NCBI GenBank assembly: GCA_019633425.1
Contig: WSUB01000103.1
Span: forward strand, 62,001 to 126,000
Source of the DNA: Tulasnella sp. 424
Taxonomy: Eukaryota; Basidiomycota; Agaricomycetes; Cantharellales; Tulasnellaceae
Length of the DNA: 64,000 nucleotides
Direction of reading: 5' to 3'
The notes below the pieces were generated by a model. That model was not told the origin of the DNA. It worked only from the letters and a program-made list of their open reading frames with translations, and did no database searches. Position 1 is the first letter of the stretch. The number at the start of each line of letters is the position of its first letter. Positions 39,222 through 50,744 of the stretch are shown one piece after another. The translations under genes were made by a program, and so were the position numbers.

Positions 39222-39624
39222 TTTCTAATGCTTTCAGCCTGTTAAGAGATATGTAGCGTGTATTGTCGCGATGGTTGGTATAGATCCAAGAAATAAGAGC
39301 TGCCGAGACTGCCTGTGCCAGGCAGGCCGTGAAGGATGGGTTTGGCCGAAACTGGAATGTCTGATAAACACGTACAAAGCTCTCATAAGCGCCCGACGTC
39401 TGGAAGCCCTCCAGTGGTTTCCGCATTATCAAAGTTCCATACATACCGTGTATTTACGCTGTTAGACTTCAGGCAAACGGTATCCTGGCATTTCCAAAAG
39501 GTGCCGTGGATATTCGACCTTAATGACAGGTACAATGTAGAAGATCAGAACGACGATTATGTCAGCATTACAACTTCCCTCGCCGAGTAGGTAGCGCTGG
39601 ATTCACTCTCGACGAGAACCAGCA
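39222..39624. promoter_or_regulatory. Divergent promoter region between GYP2 and RPC53
   Basis: 403 bases between the provisional GYP2 start and the RPC53 start. It contains a minus-strand open frame (39187-39444) that ends just inside the GYP2 first exon and could hold an unrecognised upstream GYP2 exon. Otherwise I see nothing in it. Confidence 0.4.
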
Positions 39625-41336
39625 ATGTCTGCAAATGACGACAATAGCAAAACACACTCTGGAGACAAAAAGGCTACACCTGCGCAGCCAGTACCAGGTC
39701 CTTCAGGCCTCAATAGACCCCTTGGCAGTATCAGGCCATTAGGTACCACGCCGACACTTGGCTCCCGTGCAATCGGGAATACTGCTGCTCCGGCTGGCGG
39801 GACCATGGGTGGTCCAACTCTTACGAGAACTGGGGCACCCAAAATGACTTTTTTGCCTACTGTTCCCGTAAGGCGGCGGGCTCAACAGTGAGTCACCCCG
39901 GCCCTATACGTGAACCCGAGTCGCCTGAACTTTGATTTCAATGGCAGAGCTGAAACACAGGTATCAATGGCTCACAGATCCTGAGAGGAGTCTTGAATTA
40001 TTGACTCTTTTGTTGCTAGTCTGAGCCTGTGGCGGGCCCGTCTACGTCGGGCGACGGTGCCGCTCGTGGAGGACGTGGTCGGGGTCGTGGTGGCGCCCCA
40101 GGTGCTGGCCGGGGTCGAGGAGATGTGGAAATGGTTGCAAGCGGACCCTTCGCTCTTGGACCAGCAGCAAGTTCCGGATCGTACAGAAAACCTGCCAACG
40201 CTGGGGCCGCTGTTGGCTTGATGGGCCCCGCACATCTGCCCGTGGGAGGTTCAGGGCTTTCGCAGACTGCCGCACCCGACATCGGAGGAGGAAGAGCCGC
40301 AAAGAAGGAACCGGAAGACGACGAATATGCTATTTCAGAGGACGAAGGCGGACCGGGAAAGGTGGACATGCAACGAGTTGGGACTCTCGACTACAACGCA
40401 CCAGTTGCACTTAAGAGTCGCTTGGAGGCAACTAGAAAAGAAGAAAGACGTCATAAGAAGAAAGAGTCCGGTACGTAGCTTGAAGTTAAACAGAGCTATT
40501 GCACTGTTTCTCTAAACTACTTTTCGTTGTCAGCTCGGAACGACAGCATGATCATGGACACCGACGAGACAGAAGGCAAAGACATGAAGAACGCTCTAGA
40601 TCTAAGTGAAAGCGAAGAAGAAGAAGAAGTAGAGGACTTGGCAGAACACTTCGCACGCAAAACCGCTTTTCTTGGTGTCGAGGTACGCTTCGCCCGTGAC
40701 AGACTAAACGCAGATGTTTAAAAGCTTTCACCTTCCTAGGTTGACGAAACTGCAGAGCCTCTATACTTCTTTCAATTCCCTCACCCGTTCCCCTCTTTCG
40801 TTCCTGATATTGATATGACCAAAGATGAGGCTATGCAAGTCGATGGCGAGTCGAAGAAGGCCAACGATGACGATAAGGCCAAGTCCAAGAGCGTCACCTG
40901 GGCAGCGGACGTCAAAGTCAAAGAAGATGCAGATGCCGATGCGGCTGAGACAGAGAAGCAAAAGACATTTCCTGGCGGGTCGGAAGGCGTCGCAGGCGAG
41001 ATTGAAGTTTACAAGAGTGGAGCGGTCAAGATGCGCTTTGGGAAGGACATTGTTATGGATGTGCGTATTCCCCAGCGCGTTTACGATAGTTGTTGCTCAT
41101 CTATTCTGTGTCAATCTCGTCAGATTACGGCCGCGACACAGCCTGCTTTCCTCCAACAGATCGTTCACGTCGACCTGCAGAAGCAACGGATGTCTGTCTT
41201 TGGAAATGTGGAGCGACGCTTCATCGTTTCGCCGGACATCGACACACTTTTAAACAACCTCCACTCCGGCAAAGATGACAAAGCTCCTAAAGCTGAAGCT
41301 GGCTTGGTAGGCTTGGAGAGGATGGACGAATCGTGA
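39625..41336 (+). CDS. RPC53: RNA polymerase III subunit RPC4/RPC53
   Basis: RPC4/C53 forms the C37-C53 heterodimer of RNA polymerase III, used in initiation, termination and reinitiation at tRNA and 5S genes. The start MSANDDNSKTHSGDK opens a disordered head. A 13-nt exon (39948-39960, AETQ) joins RRRAQQ to SEPVAGPSTSG. A GRGRGRGG-type RG region follows, then EMVASGPFALGPA, the classic RPC4 motif. The rest contains YAISEDEGGPGKVDM and RVGTLDYNAPVALKSR, an acidic stretch, DETAEPLYFFQFP, and a C-terminal half with VEVYKSGAVKMRFG-like sequence (EIEVYKSGAVKMRFGKDIVMDV). The end is QKQRMSVFGNVERRFIVSPDIDTLL. All are conserved in the family. Confidence 0.94.
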
Positions 41337-41471
41337 GCGAAAGTGGAGGTTTCGGAGAATTCTCGATTAAATCCCCATTCGTGTCATCATTATTCCGCCT
41401 TGATGGGACTATAAGTACTTTACATCCTCCTTTCTTTTCTTGTTGCACCACTCTTGAGTAAAATATCCAAT

Positions 41472-43050
41472 ATGGCTTACACTTTGCGATGGGGAATAAT
41501 GGGCGCTGGAGGGATTTCGTCTTCCTTCGTCAAGGTGAGGTCTCAAAGCTTCACGCATGTATGCGAAGTTGTAGTCAAGCTTACTTGAACAACGTGATTA
41601 GGACGCCTTGTTAGATCCATCCACGTAAGTGATATAGCGTATATTGCAATCCAAGGAGTTGTCTCTGACTCTGTCGCCTTTAAGTCGCGATGTCCATGAT
41701 GTCGCACACAAAGTCACAGGAGTCGGCTCTCGGGACGCCAAGAAAGCTCAGGAGTGGATAGACAAGAATATAACGGGGGAGGCACATGGCGAGGCCAAAG
41801 CTTATGGTAGCTACGAGGAAGTGGCAAATGCTTCGGTATGAACGTTTTTGTTTGTATGTAGGCGCCACGGGGATCCTGACGTTATGGGGGCTCCCTTAGG
41901 ACGTCGACGCGATTTACATCGGTCAGCAGGTTTAAGGCGACTCCCAAACTCCAAGCTAACGCATAAACCAATATAGGAACTCCTCACACTCACCATTACG
42001 ACTGCGCGGTTGCGTCCATCAATGCGGGCAAGCACGTCCTCGTAGAGAAGCCGGCGACGTCAAATCTAGCGGAATGGGAAGCACTTGTCCAGCTTTCCAG
42101 GGAGAAAAAGGTATTCTTAATGGAGGCAATGTGGACCCGGTTTTTACCTGTGACCAAAGCCATGAAGGAGGTGATCACGAGCGGAGAGCTAGGCGAGCTT
42201 CGAGTCCTGTCCGCAGTTAGCTACGCTCAGCGTCGAATCGGTGCTGATAGCTTCTCTCCAGGCATGCAGACCTTGCAGGAAATTTCGACATCAATAGTCA
42301 GTCGAGCGCTCGTAGGTTATGCTGAGGAACTAACAAATCCATCCAGATATCCCCAAGACTCATCGTATCCTCGACCCTATGCTTGGCGGTGGTGCATTGC
42401 TCGACCTCGGACCGTACCCTCTCATCTGGGCAATCCTAGCTCTGTACGAAGATCCGCGAAACGAGAAGCGACATCCAACTCGCATCACCGGAAACATGAT
42501 CAAGACTAAACTAACTGGCGTGGACAGTAGCACGGTGTTCGTCCTCGACTTTGAGCATTTGGATGCCCAAGCCATCCTATCATGTGGAATCACTATCTCA
42601 TCCCCCGAAAACGCGTTGATCATGCGATTCAGCAAAGGAAATATCATCGTTCCACGAGTAAGAGTTCTATTCGTCGTCTTTTCACCACAGCTACCTTTAC
42701 TCAGGCAACACGGTTAGCCGATCTACCGTCCAGACAGTTTCAAAGTCCAGAAGCTCGCCAAAGAGGGATCAAATGACGTCGCAGAAGAGAAGGAGTACGA
42801 GTTCAAGTCCAAGTTGGTTGGTGGAGGATGGCACTTCCAAGCGGATGAGGTGGCAAGATGTGTTCGGGATGGTAAACTCGAGAGCGACCTATGGGGGCTG
42901 GACAAAACATCACTCGAGATGAAGATCTTTGACGAGGTGAGAGCGGATGTGATTTTGGCTGAACAGGTGGTACTGATACAATCATGTGGATAGGTGCGAA
43001 AACAAGGCGGATACGTGCTCCCTCCTGGCGTAGAGAAAGTGGTTGCTTGA
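41472..43050 (+). CDS. Gfo/Idh/MocA oxidoreductase, dihydrodiol/xylose dehydrogenase-like
   Basis: NAD(P)-dependent oxidoreductase. The start MAYTLRWGIMGAGGISSSFVKD has the Rossmann GxGxIS motif. Next are DAIYIGTPHTHHYDCAVASINAGKHVLVEKP (EKP, the catalytic Lys motif), FLMEAMWTRFLPVTKAMKEVI and a C-terminal domain with MLGGGALLDLGPYPLIWAIL. The end is VAEEKEYEFKSKLVGGGWHFQADEVARCVRDGKLES. EAMWTRF and GGGALLD are characteristic of trans-1,2-dihydrobenzene-1,2-diol and D-xylose (NADP) dehydrogenases, which is the likely subgroup. The substrate is not determined. About six introns. It is convergent with TAF10, 56 bases between stops. Confidence 0.91.
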
Positions 43051-43106
43051 TGACGAGACGAGTTGCGGTGAACGAGCAATATTGTAAAGTCGAAGAATCC
43101 AGTGAA

Positions 43107-43789
43107 TCATAAGTAAAATTCAGGTTTGCGAGCGTTGATGCCGTATTCCCCGAGAGCAGCGCTAAGGTCGTCCATGGTGAGGACAGTCTTTGTCTTATCC
43201 TGAAAACCACCGAGCATGTCAGCAACGAAGGAAAGAGAGTATCCTGAGCTAGCGGCATGCCTTCGCTGAGACGGAAGGTCCGGCAGCGCCACCGGCCTTG
43301 TCTCCGCCAGTAGGTCGTCCTCTCGCGGAAGGTTGGGCATTTGTGCGAATCCGAGCGTGCTGGTAAGCATCAGATGCAATGTCAGACACGAACTTCTGAG
43401 CGGCCAGTGACAGCAATCGCTTCCTGACGAAGAATGGAATGAGTGGTGGGATGTAAAGCTCTGGCCATTTGTTCCTCACAAGCGGACATCGTCACATTCG
43501 AATCCAACCCGTTGGAGGTAGTATTCTGTGACTTCGTTGGGTATCTAAGGGGCGCATGAGTCAGTAAAATGACTGCCCTTTACAACGCACAACCACCTAC
43601 CAAAGGTTCATAATCGTCCAACATAAGCATAAATTCTGCCAAAGTCCGATCCTTTCGAGCAAGCTCGTCCGCTCTCCGAGTTGGAGCCGGGACCGCTGAG
43701 GAGCCTGGCTGAGTTGCTGAGCCTTCTCCGACTTGATTCTGGGGAGTTCCTGCAATTTGCTGACTGTCTTGGGGGAAAGGAGATGCCAT
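43107..43789 (-). CDS. TAF10: TFIID/SAGA subunit TAF10
   Basis: Histone-fold protein shared by TFIID and SAGA. The start MASPFPQDSQQIAGT opens a disordered head rich in Pro/Gln/Ala. The conserved core reads TLAEFMLMLDDYEPLIPNEVTEYYLQRVGFECDDVRL|KRLLSLAAQKF, VSDIASDAYQHARIRTN, and finally KTVLTMDDLSAALGEYGINARKPEFYL at the C-terminus, the TAF10 signature. Exon joins include a GTGAGG donor after VRL. An in-frame upstream ATG at about 43816 would add nine residues. RHO3 is divergently transcribed 215 bases away. Confidence 0.96.
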
Positions 43790-44004
43790 GTCTTTTGTGA
43801 TAAGTCGTTGGTGCACAGAAGAATACGGTGTTAGACTGAGACGGCGATATCGGAACTCCGGAACCGGACGCGAGACTCCAATTCCCCCTTACACGAGCAC
43901 TGCCCATTTCCATTTCCTCCTTGTTTAAATCCTCCGCCCACAACCACCACCTCCTCTACCTCCCCAACTTACCTCTCTCTCACTCGACGCGCAACTTCAT
44001 CGCA

Positions 44005-45405
44005 ATGCCGTCCCTTTGTGGAGAAAGCCGACGACGCAGTGGCGACGGAGCTGTTGCCTTTGGAAGGGATCGAAAGCCAGTGAGTTGCGGAGAATCTAAT
44101 CAGCAATGGTGCATTTCTAACCACTCGGACGACGCGCTCCACGCTCGCTGCTATAGGTCAGCAGAAAGCTCGTAGTCGTTGGGGACGGTGCCGTTGGAAA
44201 GGTCGGTTCTATTCTCGGCCATTTGGACGTTCGATTCGAGCGAAGCAATACTTAGTCTTCGCGCTCATATCCCCACGACGTCACTTCGCATCCTCTTCAA
44301 CTGCTGACATCGGGCTGTCCATTCTCTAGACCTCTCTCTGCAACGTCTTTACTCGAGGCACCTTCATTCAAGTCTAGTGCGTTCCGGAGCCGAGGAGCTC
44401 CTTTCAACCACCTCCTGTACAGCTTCAGCCACTTATGACTCTTGTCCCCGTTCAATCAGCGAGCCTACCGTATTCGAGAACTACGTGCATGACATCCAAG
44501 TCGACGACCAGCTAGTGGAACTGTCGTTATGGGATACGGCCGGTAAGACTTCGCAACGCCGAGGACCCTGCATGCTCGGGCGAAACTGAAATTAGGCTCG
44601 TCCGACGTATTTTAGGTCAGGAAGACTTTGACAGGTTACGATCTCTAAGCTATGCTGAAACGCATGTGGTCATGATGTGCTTCTCGGTGGGTGCTGTCTC
44701 GGACTTCTCAGCTGATTGAGATCAAGACTGAAGACTTCCAACACAGGTTGACAACCCGACATCATTGGAAAATATTGAAGGCAAGTGGGTCGACGAAATC
44801 CTCGAAGTACGTATTTCATCGTCCTTCGCACATCGATGATCTCTGGTCTCATTTCCCTTTTTATCTCAAGTTCTGTCCAGGCGTTAAGGTGGGTCCCTGG
44901 AAGTACGTCATATTGTTGTCGGGAGACTAAACTATTTGCCTTCCCTCGCCCGATCAGGTCGTTCTCGTCGGTAAGCATAGAATCATTTCAAATGAACATT
45001 GAGCGCCGGTCTGATTCTGTTCTGTAGCATTGAAATGTGACATGCGCGAAGACCCCGCGACCCTTGAACGCTTAGGAAGGACTAGTATGCGACCTGTGGA
45101 GGTAAGCATGACACCGCCTTTCGATCAAACGGACATCCGACTAAAGATCTTGTCGCATACTAGTATGACGAAGGACTGGCCGTCGCACGCCGAATACGCG
45201 CATCTCGTTACCTTGGTAGGCTGACTTCGTGGCCGAGTGTTAAATCTGCAACTCATTCCTCGCCTTAACCCCTTTAGAATGCTCCGCAAAGCACAATCGA
45301 GGCGTCAATGAAGTCTTTTACGAAGCGGCACGAGTGTCAATAGGCGCTCGCCCCAAGGGAACCACCGGATATGGTGCCTCGGAGAGCAAGTGTCTAGTCA
45401 TGTAG
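44005..45405 (+). CDS. RHO3: Rho-family small GTPase RHO3
   Basis: Rho3 controls polarised growth, exocytosis and the actin cytoskeleton at the plasma membrane. A head of about 28 residues ([15 protein letters not shown]) precedes the G domain: [21 protein letters not shown] (P-loop), a split exon join [15 protein letters not shown] (switch I with TVFEN), [22 protein letters not shown] (switch II), [10 protein letters not shown] and [20 protein letters not shown] (SAK). The C-terminal CAAX box CLVM predicts prenylation, with Met favouring farnesyl. YVHDI and LSYAETH fit RHO3 rather than RHO1 or CDC42. About eight introns. Some early exon ends are recognisable only by frame, such as the TA|C tyrosine codon split. 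Confidence 0.93.
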
Positions 45406-45761
45406 GCCCTGTATAGGGCCCCGTAGATCTCGCATTTTCCTTTCATATCTTCTCCTGTAGCTATTACCTATCCAAGTCTCGGATACTCTCCTTCATTGGC
45501 ATCCATTAATTTTCCTCTCTCGATCCTCCCTTCATTTGCATTCTCCATGTCTCCATCCTTGTAGTAGCTGATATGTCTCCTGTTATCCTCACATTCCATT
45601 GGTATTTTGCGGATTCCAATTGACGAGACCTTCCGCTCGAATCCCCTCCCCGCGGGTGGACGCTGAAACTCCGCTCTCAAGGGCACGTGCATGAGAGAGA
45701 CGGTAAACAAACAAAGTCGACCTGACTTTCGGGTTGGACCGCATCCACCACCTTAGTCGTC
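45406..45761. other. Intergenic region RHO3 to 45762 gene
   Basis: 356 bases holding the RHO3 3' end and the promoter of the next gene, with CT-rich stretches around 45470-45580. No further gene is seen. Confidence 0.5.
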
Positions 45762-46905
45762 ATGAAACGGTCCCATCCCAGCCCAACCAACGGAGATATC
45801 GCCGTCGAGGTATTGGCTTTGGCCGGCCCTCGGGACCCTCGAGCGAACGAGCAGCAGAGCGAGGCTATGAAACGCAGAAGAATCGACTTTGTTGGACCTG
45901 GTCAGTTGTCTCCTTCGAATCAGTTTGTTCCGCAGAAGTCCCATTGAGAGAATGTTCGGATGAACAGACCCCTCCAAACTCCCTGGCCGGAGTGGCCATC
46001 GCGGAACCAGGCGTGTCAGTCTGCGGATACCCGATAAGTATGATAGCCAGCCAGCCGACTCCTCCGGGCTTCTCAGGGAAGCACCGCAACAAAGCTCATC
46101 TACGAAGTACAGACGCAACTCCTCTAAGCGATTGATACTAGCCTCACCTCTTCGTATGGGCTCTGAAGCTTCCATTCTAAAACCCTCATTCAAGCCGAAC
46201 GGCGCCCCTCGCCGCCGACTCTCTTCCCGCTTCGAAACATCCACACGTCGCGCATCTGTCGGCCGTCCCTCAGCAAGAGCATCCTTTGCGAAGGCTTCGG
46301 CTAACCGCCGTCGGTCTGGACCGCAGGCGCTCAATCACAAGAAAGTTCTCGACTCTGCAGCTCCTTTCTCCGCTGAACTCGACGCTGTCGATTGGATAGC
46401 CACCCCGGACGAGTATGCGAACCCCTTGCCCTTCTCAGAAACTAGAAAGCCGGACGTACATCGTGTTCCACGGAACCTTCTACCCCATCAGGTCTCTTCA
46501 CAGAGGATGTCCGAAAGCGAGCTCCGCGATAGACTGACTGCAGATCCGACGCCGAAAACGCCTTCCAAGCAGCGAAAAGAACTCCCTAAAACTCCGTTAC
46601 GCAGTCCGACCATGAGTTGGGAGATCAGCCCCTCGGATACGCTCTTCGGGACCATCTCTCGGACCGCGAACTCCCGACAATCGCCCTTCAGTCCGTCATC
46701 ACTACTTGGTGGTCCTTCGCAAAGAATCGTCCAAGAGGGGGAGGTTAGCACCGAGCCCGAGCTCCCTCAAATGTTCTCAGCAATGTGCGATATTGGAAAG
46801 GATGTCTTGCTCACAGCTCCTCCGTTTACGAACCAATCTCGTTCTCGAAGTTTCGCGGACTCGGCGCTTGGTCAGCCGAACCAAGGTGTTCACAAGTCCG
46901 ATTGA
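45762..46905 (+). CDS. Hypothetical Ser/Pro/Arg-rich protein
   Basis: I do not recognise this protein. The start MKRSHPSPTNGDIAVEVL leads through a basic KRRRIDF patch (NLS-like). One intron (45901-45967, GTCAGT...CAG) joins FVGP|DPSKLPGRSG. The second exon is open to 46905 and gives about 358 residues in total. It has several RRRS/RR-x-S basic-serine motifs that look like kinase sites (RRRLSSRF, RRASVGR, RRRSG) and repeated TPKTPSKQ / PKTPLRSPT phosphorylation-type segments. A C-terminal part around FSAMCDIGKDVLLTAPPFTN could be a short conserved motif. Composition suggests a disordered nuclear phosphoprotein; function unknown. Confidence 0.7.
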
Positions 46906-47214
46906 AGCGCGCGAAGTCCGTCTGATGCAACCGGCCGAGTGTTTACTAACCTTGATCCCCTTCGCAACGCGTCCATGCCATTCAGCTCACGTTAGGTGTT
47001 GCTGAACGCCGGTTCTTTGTGCTCGTATTATTCGTTGCAGTCCGTGTAGCTTAGTCAAATGATACATTATATCTGGTGTAATTCGGAAAGACGGCTGAGG
47101 GTGAACCGGTCAGCGGGGATTCCGATACATACCGATGGGTAGTGGTTGCTAGTAATTTGATGTGTGGCTCGTCTGCGCTTCTAGCCCAGTTTTCTGACAA
47201 CCACCTGGTCAACC
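46906..47214. other. Intergenic region before the sirtuin gene
   Basis: 309 bases with no open frame of interest. It presumably holds the sirtuin promoter and the 3' end of the preceding gene. Confidence 0.5.
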
Positions 47215-49805
47215 ATGAGGCCAGCCCCGGCGTCGTCTCGATCGTCCTCTAAAGCGTCCACTCCCTCTATTACTGCCAAGAAACGGATTCCTATCGACTT
47301 CTCATACGACATAGACAGCGAAGGCTACGATGAGCAGGACCTGGACAGCGAGAGCGAAGAACTGGAGATGAGTGACGAAATGAAGCAGCAGCTCGAACAA
47401 GGCAAAGCAGGCTCTCTATTGCGTTGCGGTTCTCCCCATCTAATGCCGAGTGCTCAAAATCTATAGCTTTGAACATGTTTCCTGACGAGGAAGTCGAACG
47501 AATGATCAACAATCTAAAAGAAGACGGTAAGGCGCGGTTGCATCAGACGTCTCTTTCGAACGTTTTCGGTTCGCTTAGTTTATTGGCTTCACAGGAATGG
47601 TCGCATGGCTCAAGGAATACGTTATTCGCCGTGCAATCCCTATTCGACAGCTTCTCCTTGGACTTGGTGTCTTGCTGGCAAGTGGAGCCCTTGTGCCCCA
47701 TCCGGACTGGTCGCCCCTTTTTCTGACCACCGCAACTCGTCCTATGGACAGACCCAACCCCCTAAGGCAGATATCGATGACATGACGCTTCTTCCTTTGC
47801 TCAAAGTAACCTTGACGAGAATGTGAGCGATCCCGTCCACCCACGTTCCATTGGCGGGGGAAACTGACCTGTCGGTGGTTTGACCGGTAGTTTGCGGCGA
47901 AGAATCAAGCTACCGCAATATAATACCGTCGATGATGTGCTTTCCTTGCTTCGAACTTCGAAGCGCATCGTCGTTCTAACGGGAGCTGGTATCTCAGTCT
48001 CGTGTGGCATACGTGCGGCCCTGCCTTCGGTCTGGATATTTGGGGCTTGGAGCTGAGCATACACGTCTTCTCCCGTAGCCGACTTCAGGTCCGCCAATGG
48101 TCTCTACGCGACCCTTAATCGTGAGGGAAAGTACGAACTGGATGATCCACAGCAGATGTGAGTCGCAAGAAAGTCAACGCCGTACTGGGAAATTAAAGGC
48201 CATTTATTCCCCACCCTCCAAGGTTCGACATTCACTACTTTAAAGAGCACCCCGAAGTATTTTAGTAAGTCCAAGAAAACATCTCCGCTGTTGGTATGGT
48301 AATTGACGGGCACAACCAGTTCATTTGCTAGGTATAATCCACCAGCTCGTCAGCAGAGCAGAATTCCTCACCATCCTTCACGTTTTAGTCAAATTTACCC
48401 ATCCAACTTCATCCCATCTCCGTGTCATCGGTTTATTAAGCTTTTGGAAGACAGATCTGTGGTAAGCGACTCGCCTACTACGTTTCGGAAGCAAGCTTAG
48501 CCAGGTATTCCGCTTTTCTAGCTTCTTCGCAACTATACCCAGGTGAGCGATCAACGTGCAATTCCAAGGGTCTCCGGTGGTAATCAACTCTTCAATTCGC
48601 AGAACATTGATACCCTAGAATCTAAATTGGGGGTACAGAAGGTCCTCCGATGCCATGGAAGCTTCGCAACGGCATCCTGTCTCCAGTGCCGTCGAAAGGT
48701 CCCTGGAACTGAAATTGAGGAGGCTATTTTCGCAAAGGAAATTCCTCTCTGCTCAGTGTGTAAAGCGGCACCCCCGGCACCTCCACCGATCAAAAGACGA
48801 AAGAGTGGTGGCAAAAAGAAAGGAAAGCGACCATGGGATGGTGACAGTTCTGGGGATGACCTCCCGGCGGCGATTCCGCCAAAGCCGACGGCTATCATGA
48901 AAGTAGGTGTATTCTGGGGAACAAACTCAAATCAACCTTTTGACTAATCAATGTGATCTTCAGCCAGGTAATACATCCGAAGCGCGATTCGTGATAAGAT
49001 AAGCCGCTGACGGGGCGGAACTTCCCGTTTCCTCCATAGACATCACATTCTTTGGTGAGGCAGTAACGGACGACTTTGACAAGTGCTTGCTCGAAGACCG
49101 CGGCAAGGCGGATTTGCTTCTGGTTATTGGTACCTCGTTGAAAGTGGCTCCGGTCTCCGAACTCCTCAGTGCGTGAGCTTCAAAGCCACCCCGTCATGGG
49201 TCAGCCTAACATTAATCCCCTTCAGCGCATCTCCCGCACTCGGTCCCCCAGGCATGACTTGCTGTCACCTCATCTTATTGTTATTCTGACCCCTGTCACA
49301 GATCTTGATCAACAAGACACCGGTGCCACATGTAAATCCCGATGTGAGTCTGCTGCAGGTTCCATGATTTTCCTGGATTTCTCCTCATTCTTGATTACCT
49401 TCAAGATTGTATTGCTCGGTGACGCAGACGCAGTTGTAAAGTACCTTTGCTCTCGTCTGCGGTGGAAGTTGCCTGGTCTTCCTACCAACAACGAAGGACT
49501 GCCACCAGAGCCTGAGCGCGTGGCGGACAGGTAGGTAAACCTTTGGCTTTCGTATAATCGCTGGATCTAACTTGTTTGCCAGCTCCGTGTGGCTTTTCGA
49601 AGGGGCTGAAGGTGGGCCCTGGGTTGAACGGTTACGAAAAGGAACCATGGAGAGTGATCAGGAGGCGATTACATCCGCCACCGCGATAGGTCTTTCTCCC
49701 AACGTCGGCAAGGTCGATAACTCGTCAGGTGGTGGGTCAGGTAAAACGACCCCCGTTGAGGTTGAGGGAGATCCTCGACAGACGAAGAAGGCGAGACTAG
49801 GCTGA
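47215..49805 (+). CDS. SIR2: Class I sirtuin deacetylase (SIRT1/Hst1/Sir2 type)
   Basis: NAD-dependent histone/protein deacetylase of the nuclear SIRT1-like group. The start [15 protein letters not shown] leads to an acidic segment and a helical domain ([23 protein letters not shown]). The catalytic core is complete once spliced: [21 protein letters not shown] (GAGIS), [55 protein letters not shown] (TQNID) and [13 protein letters not shown] (catalytic His). The zinc site C-x2-C...C-x2-C is intact, then [13 protein letters not shown] and [16 protein letters not shown] Lys-rich, NLS-like insertion ([13 protein letters not shown]) sits between the zinc cysteines and KPD. The gene uses exons of 12 nt (48320-48331), 21 nt (48522-48542) and apparently 4 nt (48964-48967). 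Confidence 0.92.
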
Positions 49806-49979
49806 GAACGTTTGCGGAAAGCATAGACAATCTTGAGTATCCCTGGACATTGCATACGTCACTCTAGAATGGTTTTCGGTGGTACCATAGGTGGCATGAT
49901 ACGTCTTGTGAAGTCATACAGTGTGATAAAATGCAACAGACGACAAAAAGTAAGCGATGAAAGTAGATGAAAACAACCT

Positions 49980-50744
49980 TTACTTGAGAGGGATGCTGCG
50001 AAAATAGAACGATCAGGTCTGCAGCACTCTGATCTATGGCTAGCTCGGTCACTTACAATCGTGAAGAGTGGGTGGCACCGATACCGGGACGACCGTGTCG
50101 CACAGGCTTGTAGGTGATTGAGAACTCTCCAATGTAGTGACCAACCATCTCGGGCTTGACTTCGACGCTGTTGAAAACCTGCGAGCAGAAGATCAATAAG
50201 ATGGCCGCTGGAGAACAAGTCTTCGAGACCGCGACGTACTTTGCCGTTGTAGATGCCGATGACGCTTCCAATCATCTCCGGAACGACAATCATGTCACGG
50301 AGGTGCGTCTTCACCATCCGTGGTTTTTCGTTTGGTGGTGCCTCCTTCTTAGCCTTCCGAAGCTTGCGAATGAGACCCATGGGCTTCCGCTTCAAACCTC
50401 GCTGGAAACGTCTCCGTGCGCGGCATGTAACGAGCTGGATGAGACGCCAAATCCGGTTAATGATCCACTTCCAATTACATGACTTCCATGGGCACGTACT
50501 TCAACGAACTAATCGAAGATCCAAATTAGTATCACTGGATAATAAAGGTCTACACCGCCAGCTTACCTCTTCATTGGGAAGGTCAAGGAGTTTCTCGAGC
50601 TCGATTCCACGGTAAGAGAATGAGCGGAAGTTGCGCTTCTTCTTGAGCTCAGCGGCGCGCTCGGGGTCGGTAATATCAGCCTGATGGTATCAAATACTTG
50701 GATTAGTATGGCTGCCGTGAATCTAAGGCCATCTATCGTACCAT
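49980..50744 (-). CDS. RPS15: 40S ribosomal protein S15 (uS19)
   Basis: uS19 sits at the 40S head near the decoding centre. The first coding exon is the ATG alone (50742-50744, followed by GTACGA). The joined protein reads [112 protein letters not shown] and [17 protein letters not shown] comes from a 9-nt exon (50500-50508), and the last exon holds only the end of FIPLK. Length and order match the family exactly (about 150 residues). The intron-rich structure obscures it in simple translation. Confidence 0.95.

Noticed and set aside
47460..49060. Sirtuin gene at first looked like a pseudogene with several stops
   Set aside because: Short introns and microexons restore every conserved motif in frame, so I call it intact.
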